A stretch of 54,557 nucleotides of DNA, taken from positions 1 through 54,557 of the IMG/VR virus record IMGVR_UViG_3300008262_004839. One strand, written 5' to 3'. Below the pieces are notes generated by a model, which was given only the letters and a program-made list of their open reading frames with translations, searched no databases and was not told the DNA's origin. This document shows, in pieces, positions 25,984 to 35,029 of the stretch. Origin of the DNA: a virus. Every line of letters begins with the position of its first letter. The stretch's first letter is position 1. The translations under genes were made by a program, and so were the position numbers.

Positions 25984-26442
25984 TTATAGTTTACTAACTG
26001 CATCAATTATACCTTTTTTCATAGCAATACCTATTGATGATTTGCTAAATGGCACTTTACCTTCTTTTAGTTCAATAAAAGCGTAGCTAGCTGTTGTAGC
26101 TGACTCGCCAATACCATCAACAACCGTTTCACCAAAATGAAGTTTCAATAATATTTGAGTTGTTTCTGTAGCGGCACCAACACCAGCGATTCTGAAAGTT
26201 GTTGACGGTGTACCAACTCTAGTAATCTCAACCATAACTGGTATAGCGTTTTGTTCACATAATGAATACTTTTCGGATAACACCTCTTCGGTTATTTGTT
26301 TAACCCCGAATAAGATATTCCTATCTTTAAACTCTTTTATTTTCATTGTGCTGTAAACTGAATCTACCTTAACACAAGTTTGAGAAAAAGCTGATACTGG
26401 TACTATTAGTACAAATATGAGCGCTAAAATAAACTGTTTCAT
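25984..26442 (-). CDS. Secreted small protein of the surface operon (152 aa)
   Basis: Signal peptide MKQFILALIFVLIVPVSAFSQ. The mature part has two early cysteines and ends KSSIGIAMKKGIIDAVSKL. The CsgG-like protein of the same operon has a similar ending (QSTIGTSTKKALETASSRVV), so the two may be related or assemble together. Periplasmic or outer-membrane location expected. Function not known. Confidence 0.65.
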   Translation of the reverse strand: MKQFILALIFVLIVPVSAFSQTCVKVDSVYSTMKIKEFKDRNILFGVKQITEEVLSEKYSLCEQNAIPVMVEITRVGTPSTTFRIAGVGAATETTQILLKLHFGETVVDGIGESATTASYAFIELKEGKVPFSKSSIGIAMKKGIIDAVSKL

Positions 26443-26446
26443 AATT

Positions 26447-28732
26447 TTATTGTTTATAACCTGTTTTTATTATATAAAAATTTGAAGTCCCGTTATGGGT
26501 TAAATTATCAACCATAAGTGACTGAGCCCCAGTATAGGTTGTTTTTAAATTATTATTAGATCCGTTAATCACTGACCACTGTGCTGATGTAAATAACCTA
26601 TAATTAGGGGTTAAATTTAACCAGCTTGGTAATATATTATTATTTCTTTGAAACACCAGAACAACATCTGTTATTGTTAACATATCGTTTCCATTTACAT
26701 CCATTCTGTAATAATCTCTCGCATTAAAAGATTGGGTTAATAACTTTTGGTTAAAAAACTGAGCATCAGTAATACTGGGTAGTAAAACGGTGATACTCTC
26801 ACCAGCAATCAACCTAAAATCATTTAAATTAACGCTTTCATTTGTTGTTATTGTGTATTTACCATTAGCATCTGTTGTATACGTCCCATATAATGTGTAG
26901 TTTGTTTGAGTTTTAATCTTATAGTATAGTTTTACAGATATACCAGATACCCCAATATTTTCAGTGTTATACACATATCCCGAATAAGCAAATGGGTTTA
27001 CGATTATAATACCATTGTTTGAGTATGTATAACCACAAGTCCCACTTTGTAACTGGGCCCTGAATAAAGTTGCGTCAGTCTGATTACTGTATGTATAGGT
27101 TGCCGCAGTATTTGCAATATCCGTCCATGTAACTCCGTTATTAACCGATCTTTGCCATTTTACTATTGTACCAGTATAGCCACTTAAAGTTAGTGTACCA
27201 GAATTAGTTGTGCTGGTATGTACGGCTGATGATACGGAACCGCCTGTTGGTGGGGTACCTGTTATAACACTGATGGTTTTACTAGTTGAATAAACCGCAC
27301 TACCACAATTAGGTGTCTGAACCTCTACTCTGTAGTAATATGTTCCAGCGGATGATATTGTTTCCGTTAAAGCTGTAGTTGTATTGGTTATGTTAGTCCA
27401 ATTAATATTATCCGTAGATTTTTGCCATTTATTAATGTTACCCTGTTGACCAGATAGCGTTAACTCAACAACACCACCAGCGCATATGGTATTGTTTGCA
27501 GCGAATACGGTACCAGAATTAGTTGGTTTTACCGATAAAAACACACTAGAAGAGGATAGCGATGAACAAGTAACTGGGCTACTTGAATTAACGATTGCCC
27601 TGTAATAAGTTGTCTTTGTTATATTTGATATTGTTATACTGGTTGATGTGCTGGATATAGTTGTACCAGCGGTAAAAAAGTTATCAAAGGATGATTCCCA
27701 CCTAACAACACTACCAGTCATACCACTCAAAGTTAACACCGTACTATTTGAACCAGAACAAACGTTTATATCTCCGCCACTAATAGTACCAGTGGAACCG
27801 TTGCCCACATTTATTTGTCTTGTGAATATTGTTACACTTGATGTTAGATCACCAGGCATATCACCATATTCACAAATATAACCAGGTAAATTTGTATTTG
27901 GTAAGTCATTCCATGAACCACTATTTGCTGAATAAAATTGTGCGTAATGCTCCCCACCAGCGTTGTTTGGTTCCCCACCAGCCCATTTTGCGTATTGACC
28001 TGTAACCGCTGTACTACCGTTAGAAAATTGCGTTCCCTTCTCGGGGCCAGTAACCCAGTGCCATTTTTGTTCCACTGCTGCTTGTGATGCAAAAGCTGTT
28101 GTACCTTTTGCCGCATTTACCTGACCAACCTCATCTGAACCGCCAAACCAACCATCTGAAGACATTAATTTCCAGATAAAATTATTCTCAGCTTCAGATA
28201 GCATTGTGGCTAGATAACCAACCCTACCAAAATAAGAGCGATTTTCAGCTGAACTTTTAGCACTTGTCCAAGATCCAGATGACGCTACATATTCATAAAA
28301 ATGTTCTGTTAACGGGTTGTAAAAAACCGTACCAGCGACAAATGTTATTCTTCTTAGGTTTGCGTAACAAGTTGTTGTTGTTGATTTAAACGTCACAGTT
28401 CTTAAAAGAGTTTGCCAGTTAGCGGCTGTTGTCGTACCGTTAAAACTTAATATACCTGTCGTTGAGTTCCAACTTGCTGTTACACCAGTCGGTAAAGTAC
28501 CTGTGTAAGTTAATACATCCCCAGATGTATATGTTTGCGATATTTGTACCCTGAAACCAGTTATGTTCCCATTAGCGGTTATTGTTAAATTAGCGTCAAC
28601 CACAGTGGCTGTGTTATATGAAACGGATAGGCTCGAAGCGGTACCGCCAACAGTTATGCTAGTTGCTTGAGCGTTAACAATGCTCGTACAACAAATAAAC
28701 ATAACCAAGAATAAAAAAAACCTTTTCATCAT
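26447..28732 (-). CDS. Secreted C-type lectin adhesin with Ig-like repeats and dockerin-like module
   Basis: 761 residues. Signal peptide to about residue 21. A C-type lectin domain spans about 140-290, with GYLATMLSEAENNFIWKLM, the sugar-binding EPN motif (254-256) and WND (274-276) before GYICEYG. Cysteine-containing Ig-like or Por-type repeats follow. Near the C-terminus DVNGNDMLTITDVVLVFQR looks like a calcium-binding dockerin half, and the flanking region matches part of the type-IX-sorted protein of this operon. EPN predicts mannose-type specificity in animal lectins; the ligand here is unknown. Its start overlaps the stop of the preceding gene (ATGA). Confidence 0.82.
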   Translation of the reverse strand: MMKRFFLFLVMFICCTSIVNAQATSITVGGTASSLSVSYNTATVVDANLTITANGNITGFRVQISQTYTSGDVLTYTGTLPTGVTASWNSTTGILSFNGTTTAANWQTLLRTVTFKSTTTTCYANLRRITFVAGTVFYNPLTEHFYEYVASSGSWTSAKSSAENRSYFGRVGYLATMLSEAENNFIWKLMSSDGWFGGSDEVGQVNAAKGTTAFASQAAVEQKWHWVTGPEKGTQFSNGSTAVTGQYAKWAGGEPNNAGGEHYAQFYSANSGSWNDLPNTNLPGYICEYGDMPGDLTSSVTIFTRQINVGNGSTGTISGGDINVCSGSNSTVLTLSGMTGSVVRWESSFDNFFTAGTTISSTSTSITISNITKTTYYRAIVNSSSPVTCSSLSSSSVFLSVKPTNSGTVFAANNTICAGGVVELTLSGQQGNINKWQKSTDNINWTNITNTTTALTETISSAGTYYYRVEVQTPNCGSAVYSTSKTISVITGTPPTGGSVSSAVHTSTTNSGTLTLSGYTGTIVKWQRSVNNGVTWTDIANTAATYTYSNQTDATLFRAQLQSGTCGYTYSNNGIIIVNPFAYSGYVYNTENIGVSGISVKLYYKIKTQTNYTLYGTYTTDANGKYTITTNESVNLNDFRLIAGESITVLLPSITDAQFFNQKLLTQSFNARDYYRMDVNGNDMLTITDVVLVFQRNNNILPSWLNLTPNYRLFTSAQWSVINGSNNNLKTTYTGAQSLMVDNLTHNGTSNFYIIKTGYKQ

Positions 28733-30216
28733 AACGCTAATCTTGTACCCATCATTACTGTATAATTTAATACGTTATCCCCGAGAGAATAAGCACCACC
28801 AAAATTAAAATTTAATTTAAATGTTTTTGTCACACCTAAGTTCATACCAACAATCGGTAAAACAACAAATGGTGATTTTAAAACAGCATCATCGTAATAT
28901 CTAACAAATGGTGCGTAAACAAATAGAGCCATTGTTTTAATATCAAGGCGCTTTCCTACTTTAAAATCCCTATTACCACCAACAATTGCAGCCGAACCAT
29001 AATAAGGTTCTTTATAAATTTGGCCACCCGAAGCTGTAACCATGTAAACAGCTTTAAACTTTTTAATACTCCTCATCTGGCCAAAAGCGATGGTGTTATA
29101 CATAGACCCACTACCAGCAAAACCAATTGTAATTGTATTAGAAAGTAATGTAATGGCTTTACGATTTATCCAGGCGTAATAACCAGTGATGTTACCGCCT
29201 TGTATTGAAGATGTATAATCGAGCATAATACCGTGTGATCTTAGACCATCATATCTTACAGATGAATAACCAGCATTGACCCTTGAACCTTTACTAACCT
29301 CACCCTCATTAAATTGAAAACCTACTAAGTCACTACTCATAAGTATTGATGGTCTACCACCGTTTTTACTTGTGGCTGACCCCTTACCGTTACCGCTACT
29401 ACTACCACTTTTTACAGCGTTTGTTGTACCACCTACAGCATCTGATTTTTTTTCTTCGGTGGTTTGTGTTTGATTGCCTGTTGAACCATTACCACCAGAT
29501 CCACCAGACCCTGTAGAGCTTGTGGTGGTACCACCTGAACCACCAGTAGAACCACCACCAGTGTTGGTGTTACCCGTTCCACCTGTTTCACCAGACCCTG
29601 TAGTGTTTCCACCACTTGTGCTTGTACCTGTGGTAGTTTCAGAACTACCACCACCATTATTATTTCCAGTAGTAGTACCAGATGAACTAGATCCACTTGA
29701 ATTATTTCCATTAGATTGTGTTTGTCCTTGTGACCCCCCACCAGATTGGTTTCCCCCACTAGAAGAGTTTTTATTATCCTTATTATCTTTACCACCATCA
29801 CCGTTTCCACCAACACTAGTAACCGATCCAGCTGCTGCCATTATGTTACCCGTACCACTAGATGCCATATCACTAATAGCCGATAAAGCACCAAATATAC
29901 TAACCACATTTAAAGCTGTGCTCTGGGTTTGCGATACAGTAACAGCGGTACCTATACTCCCGCATGGTGAAGCGTTTTGGAACTGATTGAAAACACCAGC
30001 CGCCCAGTTGTCAAAGACACCGTTATTAAAATCATTAGCTGTAAAGGTACCCACTTGACCGTAGTACGTTACAGCTATTTGATTTTGCCCGTAAGGAATT
30101 GATATATTATATACCTTGCCATTGCAAGGGTCGGTGTAAGAATAATTAAATGATTGAGCACTCGCTATGTTGCATAGCAAAGACACAAAAATAACTATAA
30201 TCAATTTTATTCTCAC
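28729..30216 (-). CDS. Secreted protein with Gly/Ser/Thr linker and membrane-barrel-like C-terminus
   Basis: 495 residues, GTG start at 30216, signal peptide MRIKLIIVIFVSLLCNIASA. The N-terminal domain has one cysteine pair region (YTDPCNGKVYNISIPYG). A long low-complexity linker of G, S, T, N and Q spans about 130-270. The C-terminal 220 residues show amphipathic strands and end MMGTRLAL, like an outer-membrane barrel. Central gene of the surface operon, four-base overlap with the lectin gene. The plus-strand ORF at 29474 is the antisense of the linker. Confidence 0.7.
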   Translation of the reverse strand: MRIKLIIVIFVSLLCNIASAQSFNYSYTDPCNGKVYNISIPYGQNQIAVTYYGQVGTFTANDFNNGVFDNWAAGVFNQFQNASPCGSIGTAVTVSQTQSTALNVVSIFGALSAISDMASSGTGNIMAAAGSVTSVGGNGDGGKDNKDNKNSSSGGNQSGGGSQGQTQSNGNNSSGSSSSGTTTGNNNGGGSSETTTGTSTSGGNTTGSGETGGTGNTNTGGGSTGGSGGTTTSSTGSGGSGGNGSTGNQTQTTEEKKSDAVGGTTNAVKSGSSSGNGKGSATSKNGGRPSILMSSDLVGFQFNEGEVSKGSRVNAGYSSVRYDGLRSHGIMLDYTSSIQGGNITGYYAWINRKAITLLSNTITIGFAGSGSMYNTIAFGQMRSIKKFKAVYMVTASGGQIYKEPYYGSAAIVGGNRDFKVGKRLDIKTMALFVYAPFVRYYDDAVLKSPFVVLPIVGMNLGVTKTFKLNFNFGGAYSLGDNVLNYTVMMGTRLAL

Positions 30217-30223
30217 GCACGTT

Positions 30224-30943
30224 TTAGTTCTTGAATAAACCTTTTTTAATTAATTTTACAACAACTCTAGAAGATGCAGTTTCTAAAGCCTTTTTAGTTG
30301 ATGTTCCTATTGTTGATTGATTAAATTTGATTTCATCCACATCATCTAGAATTGTTGACATTTTAACTGTTTTAGCTTCACCCAAACCAGAACCAACTAT
30401 AACTTCACCAGTTTCGGCATCAACAAATTTAACTTGCATACCCAATCTGGTTGTTTGTGTTGCGGTAGCCTTACCATTAACTTTAACAACCTCATCTTCA
30501 GACACACTAAAGTCGTAAACTTCAATGTAAACAAAATACTTCGCTAATTTAACTTTACCCCTACCATCAACTTTGTTTTCAGTAAACCCCTTATCAGATG
30601 CTTTAAATTGGTTAACCATTCTTTCTTTAATTTCTAATTTATCTTCAGTAAAGACAAATCTGTTAGTCATTTCCAGAAATTCGATTACAATATTGGTTAC
30701 ACCTAAACCAACTCTTTTATCTTTTAATTCAGGGTACATCTCATAAAGTTCTTCCGTGAACCCTATTTTTAATAACTGGATGGGGTATTTGATCGTGTCA
30801 GTATAATTTGAGACAACATCAATAGATTGAGTTTGCTCAAAACTAGCCTTATATTCTTCGGTTTTAACACTACCAATAGTCTGTGCTTGGGTTTTACAAG
30901 CACAGAATATTATTGGCAATATAATGAATAATAATTTTTTCAT
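30224..30943 (-). CDS. CsgG-like secretion lipoprotein
   Basis: 239 residues from ATG 30943. Lipoprotein signal MKKLLFIILPIIFCAC. The body follows the CsgG/HfaB pattern: an early LTE-like helix, RFVFTEDK, a central AKYFVYIEVYDFSV strand, and TRLGMQVKFVDAETGEVIVGSG (the VRLVDxxTGEV motif), then a helix ending VVVKLIKKGLF. In bacteria CsgG forms a nonameric outer-membrane pore for curli subunits. Here it could export or anchor products of the same operon. I chose this start because the upstream gene ends at 30945. Confidence 0.75.
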   Translation of the reverse strand: MKKLLFIILPIIFCACKTQAQTIGSVKTEEYKASFEQTQSIDVVSNYTDTIKYPIQLLKIGFTEELYEMYPELKDKRVGLGVTNIVIEFLEMTNRFVFTEDKLEIKERMVNQFKASDKGFTENKVDGRGKVKLAKYFVYIEVYDFSVSEDEVVKVNGKATATQTTRLGMQVKFVDAETGEVIVGSGLGEAKTVKMSTILDDVDEIKFNQSTIGTSTKKALETASSRVVVKLIKKGLFKN

Positions 30944-30944
30944 A

Positions 30945-31301
30945 TTAAACTTCTGTTGTGTTTGATAAAGAAACACCATCTTCCTCGTCAACTTTTTGGA
31001 TCAACATTTTGTCTCTATCTTCTGAGTTGAACCAGTAGTCAACAACCTTATTTAAGTTACCAACGAAAGCACCTAATAAGATTAATAACATTTCTTTCCA
31101 ATCTTCACCAATTGATACACCGAAGAAAACAGCTGAATTAATACCAGCTACGATGAAAAAGAATAAGAATAATACAATTCCAGTTATTCTCCATCTATTA
31201 GCTTGCATTTGTTGTAACATGTAATAGAATCTGTTTTTATCCTCAACTTGTACAGGCGCAGGTGCGCTAGTAAAACTTTTTAATGTTTCTTTAATTTTCA
31301 T
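30945..31301 (-). CDS. Two-TM membrane protein (holin-like or operon-specific)
   Basis: 118 residues from ATG 31301. After a soluble N-terminus come two hydrophobic segments, ITGIVLFLFFFIVAGINSAV and MLLILLGAFVGNLN, then WFNSEDRDKMLIQKV and an acidic tail. Topology and length would suit a holin but also a stabilising membrane partner of the secretion genes. No family recognised with certainty. Confidence 0.6.
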   Translation of the reverse strand: MKIKETLKSFTSAPAPVQVEDKNRFYYMLQQMQANRWRITGIVLFLFFFIVAGINSAVFFGVSIGEDWKEMLLILLGAFVGNLNKVVDYWFNSEDRDKMLIQKVDEEDGVSLSNTTEV

Positions 31302-31342
31302 ATTAGTTTTCTTTTCTTTTTTTATTTTTATCTCTTTTTTCA

Positions 31343-31675
31343 TTACCAAGGACTATCTTCAGTTTCTGATTTTTTAGCTGGTTTTTCTTCTTTAACGGGT
31401 GCGGCTTTTTCAACAACAGTTGTTTTTTCCTTAATAATAGTATTGGTACCGCCACCAGCATTATTTTTAGAAGAGTTATCAACACTTATATTGATTGCGG
31501 GTTGTGCAGCTGGAGCCGCTTGTTCCGTTTTTGTTTCTTCCTCACCACCACCAAATAATGTGGTTGTGAAATAGGTCCCACCAGCCATTATAGCTGTTGT
31601 GATAACCCCGATGATCGTTTTCTTTAAACCTGACCATGTTCCGTCTGATTCAGGTACATTTGTTTCCTCTGACAT
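31343..31675 (-). CDS. Single-TM protein with Pro/Lys/Glu-rich tail (110 aa)
   Basis: Acidic N-terminus (MSEETNVPESDGTW), one membrane segment about 20-45 (TIIGVITTAIMAGGTYFTTTLFGGG), then a flexible Ala/Glu/Lys/Pro-rich tail. No signal peptidase site is apparent. It could be a holin-like spacer or a membrane anchor. Lies between the type-IX-sorted protein and the two-TM protein with short gaps. Confidence 0.6.
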   Translation of the reverse strand: MSEETNVPESDGTWSGLKKTIIGVITTAIMAGGTYFTTTLFGGGEEETKTEQAAPAAQPAINISVDNSSKNNAGGGTNTIIKEKTTVVEKAAPVKEEKPAKKSETEDSPW

Positions 31676-31686
31676 TGTTTTAAATT

Positions 31687-33585
31687 TTAGTTTAGTTTTA
31701 TTGTTTTATTTGTTTTAATCTCATTTTGTGTTCTTAAAATACCGTAGTATGTACCAGGTATAACATTAGTTAAATCAACTGGATAAAGATATTTACCTTT
31801 ATACATTTTACCACTAAAAACTGTGTGTACTAATTTGCCGCTCGCATCGTAAAACCCAACGTTTATTTCACCATCTTCTGGTACACTAAAACTAACAAGA
31901 GCTAAACCTTCTGTTGGATTAGGTGACACAATTATTTCACAATCTTTTGTTGTTACAGCACCGCCATTAATTCTGAATATTTTAACAACACCATTTGTTG
32001 GTGTAATTCTCAAATCAGTTGCGTTTGCATCACCAGCATATTTTCTTATAACATATAAAGGGCTATTATTCCAAGTACTTTGTGGTGATAAGGCTGTAAA
32101 TTGTAACGTTAAAACAATATCCCCATCATTAGCCAAATATTCGTTTCTACTCATATCAGCGCCAGCCCACTCAACGATACCATTATTTGGATTTAAAAAT
32201 GACATCCAATTCATAAATTTTTCCTCTGTTTTAATACCTTTAAACTCTAATAAAGAGTTATCATAGGCTAAAGCTAATTGAATTGAACCAACTTGGTCGC
32301 CTTGTGTTAAAACTTTCATTGGTACGTTTAATAAACTACCTTCAGTAATTTCGATTTTAGGTAAATTAATTTCGATTGTAGCGGTTGGAAAATCGTACTC
32401 AACAGTTTCATCGATAATGTATTGAGGTGTCTTACTAGGGTTTAAGATCTCAATAGGAATTGTACGAGCCATATGGAAACCAGTACCGTTTGCATCACCG
32501 CCACCTAATACATAGAATGTTACTGAGTCTGGCTGACCAGCGACAATATCAAATGTTAAGTTAGTTACACCAGCAATAGTTGATGTGTAGTTAGTTGAAG
32601 ACCCGTTAATGGTATTATATTGTGAAACTGTAAAGAATCTAACATCCTGAACAGAGTTTGGCCACACTGAGAATCTACCCGCTAAACGACCATAGATAGC
32701 CGATACGTCAGCGATTGTAATACCGTAAGAACCGTTCACGTCAGAAGCGTAGAAATCAAATCCAGCTGGGGTTTCTTCACCTATAACAAATTTATTAACC
32801 TTTTGTGCATCGGCAACAGATACTGTGTTACCCACAGCCATTGTATCACCTTTAACGTATAAGTGAGCATCCCAATAAGTTGTATCTAAGATTTCATCGA
32901 AGGCAAAATAACCAGTAATGTCAGTTGTATCAAGTTTAACCTGAGTCCAGGCACCCGTTGATGTTTTAGGTCTTTTTTCTAAAGCAATTGTGATATTTTT
33001 AGAGCCAGAACCAGTTACGTTTGTAAATCTACCATGGTATTTTAATCTATTCATTTTGAACTCACCACCATAACTGTGTAAAGATAAGGTTGTATCAATA
33101 CCAGCTATTGTTGACGCATATGAGGGAAACGTTAAAGTACCAGTCACCTTTAAACTATCAATACTAGTTAAAGCTTGGAAAGCGGTTGCAGCTTGGTGAA
33201 AGAATTTGATCTGAAATGCCGCACCGTTAGCGTATGTAAAAGAGTTGTTCGTACCTGTATAAGCTAACGTAACGGTGATGTTACCATTTACCGAATCCGC
33301 AACATATTGCATATACTGATCAGAAGTACTGTACAATAAAGATACGATTGGTTTTGCACCACCAAAAGCCACTTTGTCGTAGAACACACGGAACTGTAAA
33401 CCAGCGATTTTAGTCGTTGTTGTGTTGTCATAGTAAAGGTTAGCTAAAGTGAAACCTTGTGACTGCGGACCAACATTGTAAGAAGAGTCAACGATAACCC
33501 AATTACCACTCGATGGTGCAGTTGTTTGTGCATAGCCCGTAATGGCTAATAACGCCAGCACTAGCGTTAAAAATAAATTTTTCAT
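31687..33585 (-). CDS. Secreted cohesin/dockerin-like protein with type IX secretion sorting domain
   Basis: 632 residues from ATG 33585 (signal peptide MKNLFLTLVLALLAITGYAQ). Two cohesin-like beta domains can be seen: one in the first 180 residues (FRVFYDKVAFGG) and one after IEITEGSLLNVPMKVLTQG. Between them DVNGSYGITIADVSAIYGRL is a dockerin-like calcium loop, and its surroundings match the C-terminus of the lectin protein. The last 75 or so residues (IIVSPNPTEG, VGFYDASGKLV, DLTNVIPGTYYGILRTQNE, IKLN) are a type A type IX sorting domain. This predicts export across the outer membrane by the host type IX system. First gene of the operon. Confidence 0.85.
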   Translation of the reverse strand: MKNLFLTLVLALLAITGYAQTTAPSSGNWVIVDSSYNVGPQSQGFTLANLYYDNTTTTKIAGLQFRVFYDKVAFGGAKPIVSLLYSTSDQYMQYVADSVNGNITVTLAYTGTNNSFTYANGAAFQIKFFHQAATAFQALTSIDSLKVTGTLTFPSYASTIAGIDTTLSLHSYGGEFKMNRLKYHGRFTNVTGSGSKNITIALEKRPKTSTGAWTQVKLDTTDITGYFAFDEILDTTYWDAHLYVKGDTMAVGNTVSVADAQKVNKFVIGEETPAGFDFYASDVNGSYGITIADVSAIYGRLAGRFSVWPNSVQDVRFFTVSQYNTINGSSTNYTSTIAGVTNLTFDIVAGQPDSVTFYVLGGGDANGTGFHMARTIPIEILNPSKTPQYIIDETVEYDFPTATIEINLPKIEITEGSLLNVPMKVLTQGDQVGSIQLALAYDNSLLEFKGIKTEEKFMNWMSFLNPNNGIVEWAGADMSRNEYLANDGDIVLTLQFTALSPQSTWNNSPLYVIRKYAGDANATDLRITPTNGVVKIFRINGGAVTTKDCEIIVSPNPTEGLALVSFSVPEDGEINVGFYDASGKLVHTVFSGKMYKGKYLYPVDLTNVIPGTYYGILRTQNEIKTNKTIKLN

Positions 33586-33605
33586 GTTGTTTTGTTTTGA
33601 TATTA

Positions 33606-33612
33606 ATAAATA
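33606..33612 (-). promoter_or_regulatory. TATTTAT late-promoter candidate for the surface operon
   Basis: CTATTTATTA on the minus strand, 20 bases before the ATG at 33585. No TAnnTTTG element was seen. Confidence 0.45.
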
Positions 33613-33689
33613 GATAAAAATCATAAAAAAACCATTTACTTTAAAAAAAAAAGTATTAAAACGGCCCTAACTTTTACCCGAAACCCTAA

Positions 33690-33696
33690 TATTTAT
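33690..33696 (+). promoter_or_regulatory. TATTTAT late-promoter candidate
   Basis: ATATTTATTG, 15 bases before the ATG at 33712. Confidence 0.4.
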
Positions 33697-33711
33697 TGTT
33701 TAAAAAAGATT

Positions 33712-33954
33712 ATGAATAAAATTACTTTTGAATACTTGAAAGATTTAAAAAATCAGTTAACAACATTAGCTGATGAACAACAAGATAAGCTGGAAGAAAT
33801 TGATAACGAAAATTTTAAAGATGATGTTTCTGAAAACATTTTTGGTAGAATAGATGATGTTTTATATGAGATAGAGACTATAATGACTGATGTTGAAGAG
33901 GGTTATTATAGTAACGAAAAAAATGATCAAGATGATGATTTTGATGATTATTAA
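33712..33954 (+). CDS. Small acidic protein (80 aa)
   Basis: MNKITFEYLKDLKNQLTTLA, a coiled, strongly acidic body and a tail of Asp (DQDDDFDDY). No family recognised. It could act as a DNA mimic or protein inhibitor, but nothing in the sequence proves this. Isolated gene between two divergent or tandem promoters. Confidence 0.6.
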   Translation: MNKITFEYLKDLKNQLTTLADEQQDKLEEIDNENFKDDVSENIFGRIDDVLYEIETIMTDVEEGYYSNEKNDQDDDFDDY

Positions 33955-33973
33955 AAATAATTTTTAAAAAAAA

Positions 33974-34005
33974 CTTGTTTTTTCCAAAAAACTTTACTAA
34001 TATTG
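33974..34005 (+). promoter_or_regulatory. Host-type promoter for the amber-gated genes
   Basis: CTTG (33974-33977), 20 bases, TAATATTG (33998-34005). The surrounding 40 bases closely resemble the promoter at 35418-35449. Confidence 0.65.
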
Positions 34006-34010
34006 TAGCA

Positions 34011-34017
34011 TATTTAT
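34011..34017 (+). promoter_or_regulatory. TATTTAT late-promoter candidate
   Basis: ATATTTATA, seven bases before the ATG at 34025. This gene has both promoter types. Confidence 0.4.
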
Positions 34018-34024
34018 AAAAGAT

Positions 34025-34369
34025 ATGAAAAACTACTAGATTAACAAATTAATCATCGTAACCAGAAAGGACTTAGCACCAGGTTACCAAATTGCTCAAG
34101 CGAGTCACGCTTTAGCGCAATTCATGCTTGACTATCCTGATCAAGCTAATCAATGGAACAATAACTATCTTATCTGTTTGTCCGTTGAAAACGAAAATCA
34201 ATTAAAAACTTTACTGGAAAAGATGTGTATGCATGACATACCCATATCTTATTTTCTCGAACCAGATCTTGGTAACGAGATGACAGCTATTGCTTTTCAA
34301 GGAAGTGAAAAGGCGAGTAAATTAACTTCGTCTATACCATTGGCATTAAAATCTTATAATAAACAATAA
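34025..34369 (+). CDS. Peptidyl-tRNA hydrolase 2 (Pth2)-like protein with in-frame TAG at codon 5
   Basis: ATG at 34025 is followed in the same frame by AAA AAC TAC TAG and then the full protein: INKLIIVTRKDLAPGYQIAQ, ASHALAQF, then LEPDLGNEMTAIAF. This is the Pth2 pattern (TRKDL-PG--AQ--HA, later EPDL---TAIA). With the TAG read as sense the length is 114 codons, usual for the family. No ATG, GTG or TTG lies between the TAG and the conserved core; the next ATG (34124) would delete the active region. Pth2 enzymes release peptides from stalled peptidyl-tRNA. The gene is followed by another TAG-containing gene and by a tRNA array with a CTA suppressor. Confidence 0.8.
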
Positions 34370-34379
34370 ATCAACGATT

Positions 34380-34637
34380 ATGAAGTAGATTACAAAAAAA
34401 CCAGAAGAGATCGTGTTTCACTTTAATAAGAAACATCTCGAAACCCCAACAATCCCCATGTGGGTTGTGAAGTGTCGTGGCGACACCTATTATGTTAACC
34501 ATATTGATGTATCCCCTGGTGTGGGGTTCTCAACAAAGGAAACTCCTGATAACCCTCATACTAAAGGGAGTATAAAATTCAAGGCCAACTTGATGATTGA
34601 GGAACAAAATAACATAATTAACGCTAAAATTTATTAA
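34380..34637 (+). CDS. Conserved phage protein with in-frame TAG at codon 3
   Basis: ATG AAG TAG ATT at 34380, then an open frame to TAA at 34637: ITKKPEEIVFHFNKKHLETP, TIPMWVVKCRGDTYYVNHI, FSTKETPDNPHTKGSIKFK. I have seen this FHFNKKHLE..P.W..K and TKETPDN.HTKGSIK pattern in other phage hypothetical proteins. The conserved part begins only about ten codons after the TAG. A GTG at 34413 could serve as a start but would remove the PEEIV part. Function unknown. Confidence 0.72.
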
Positions 34638-34639
34638 AA

Positions 34640-34984
34640 ATGAAAAACACAAAACACAACCCAACAATGATGATTAAATCAGCTTTCTCAAATAAACTTC
34701 ACAAAATACTAGGTGAATGCATCGAACACAAACGCTATTCAAGAGAATGGTATGATTGTAAAAGAGTAAAAACCAAATTGACTGATGAGGATAAAATTAA
34801 ACTTTTTGATGAGATCAAAACCATCTATGAAGAAACTTCTCAAGAACTGAGAAATTATTTTCAGGATAGAAATCTTAAGAAAAGAGTTGAAAAAGAACGA
34901 GTTAAGAGAGGTTATACCCCAAAAAAGAAGACAAAAAAAGAGGATTATGAAAAAAATCTTCAAGAAAATTTGGATAGTAAATAA
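34640..34984 (+). CDS. Basic helical protein before the tRNA array (114 aa)
   Basis: MKNTKHNPTMMIKSAFSNKL, long helices and a Lys/Arg-rich C-terminus (KKRVEKERVKRG, PKKKTKKEDYEK). RNA or DNA binding is plausible from charge alone. No family recognised. The tRNA-array promoter begins inside its last codons. Confidence 0.65.
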   Translation: MKNTKHNPTMMIKSAFSNKLHKILGECIEHKRYSREWYDCKRVKTKLTDEDKIKLFDEIKTIYEETSQELRNYFQDRNLKKRVEKERVKRGYTPKKKTKKEDYEKNLQENLDSK

Positions 34985-35000
34985 ATTTGTCCTAGTTTTG
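34969..35000 (+). promoter_or_regulatory. Host-type promoter for the tRNA array
   Basis: TTTG (34969-34972), 20 bases, TAGTTTTG (34993-35000). The expected RNA start is followed at once by a 6-bp hairpin (35009-35014 with 35020-35025). Confidence 0.7.
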
Positions 35001-35029
35001 TAGTCCAGTTGAGTTAAAGACTCAATGGA

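Noticed and set aside
29474-29986. 170-codon plus-strand Pro/Val/Leu-rich ORF
   Set aside because: Antisense of the low-complexity Gly/Ser/Thr linker of the secreted protein at 28729-30216.
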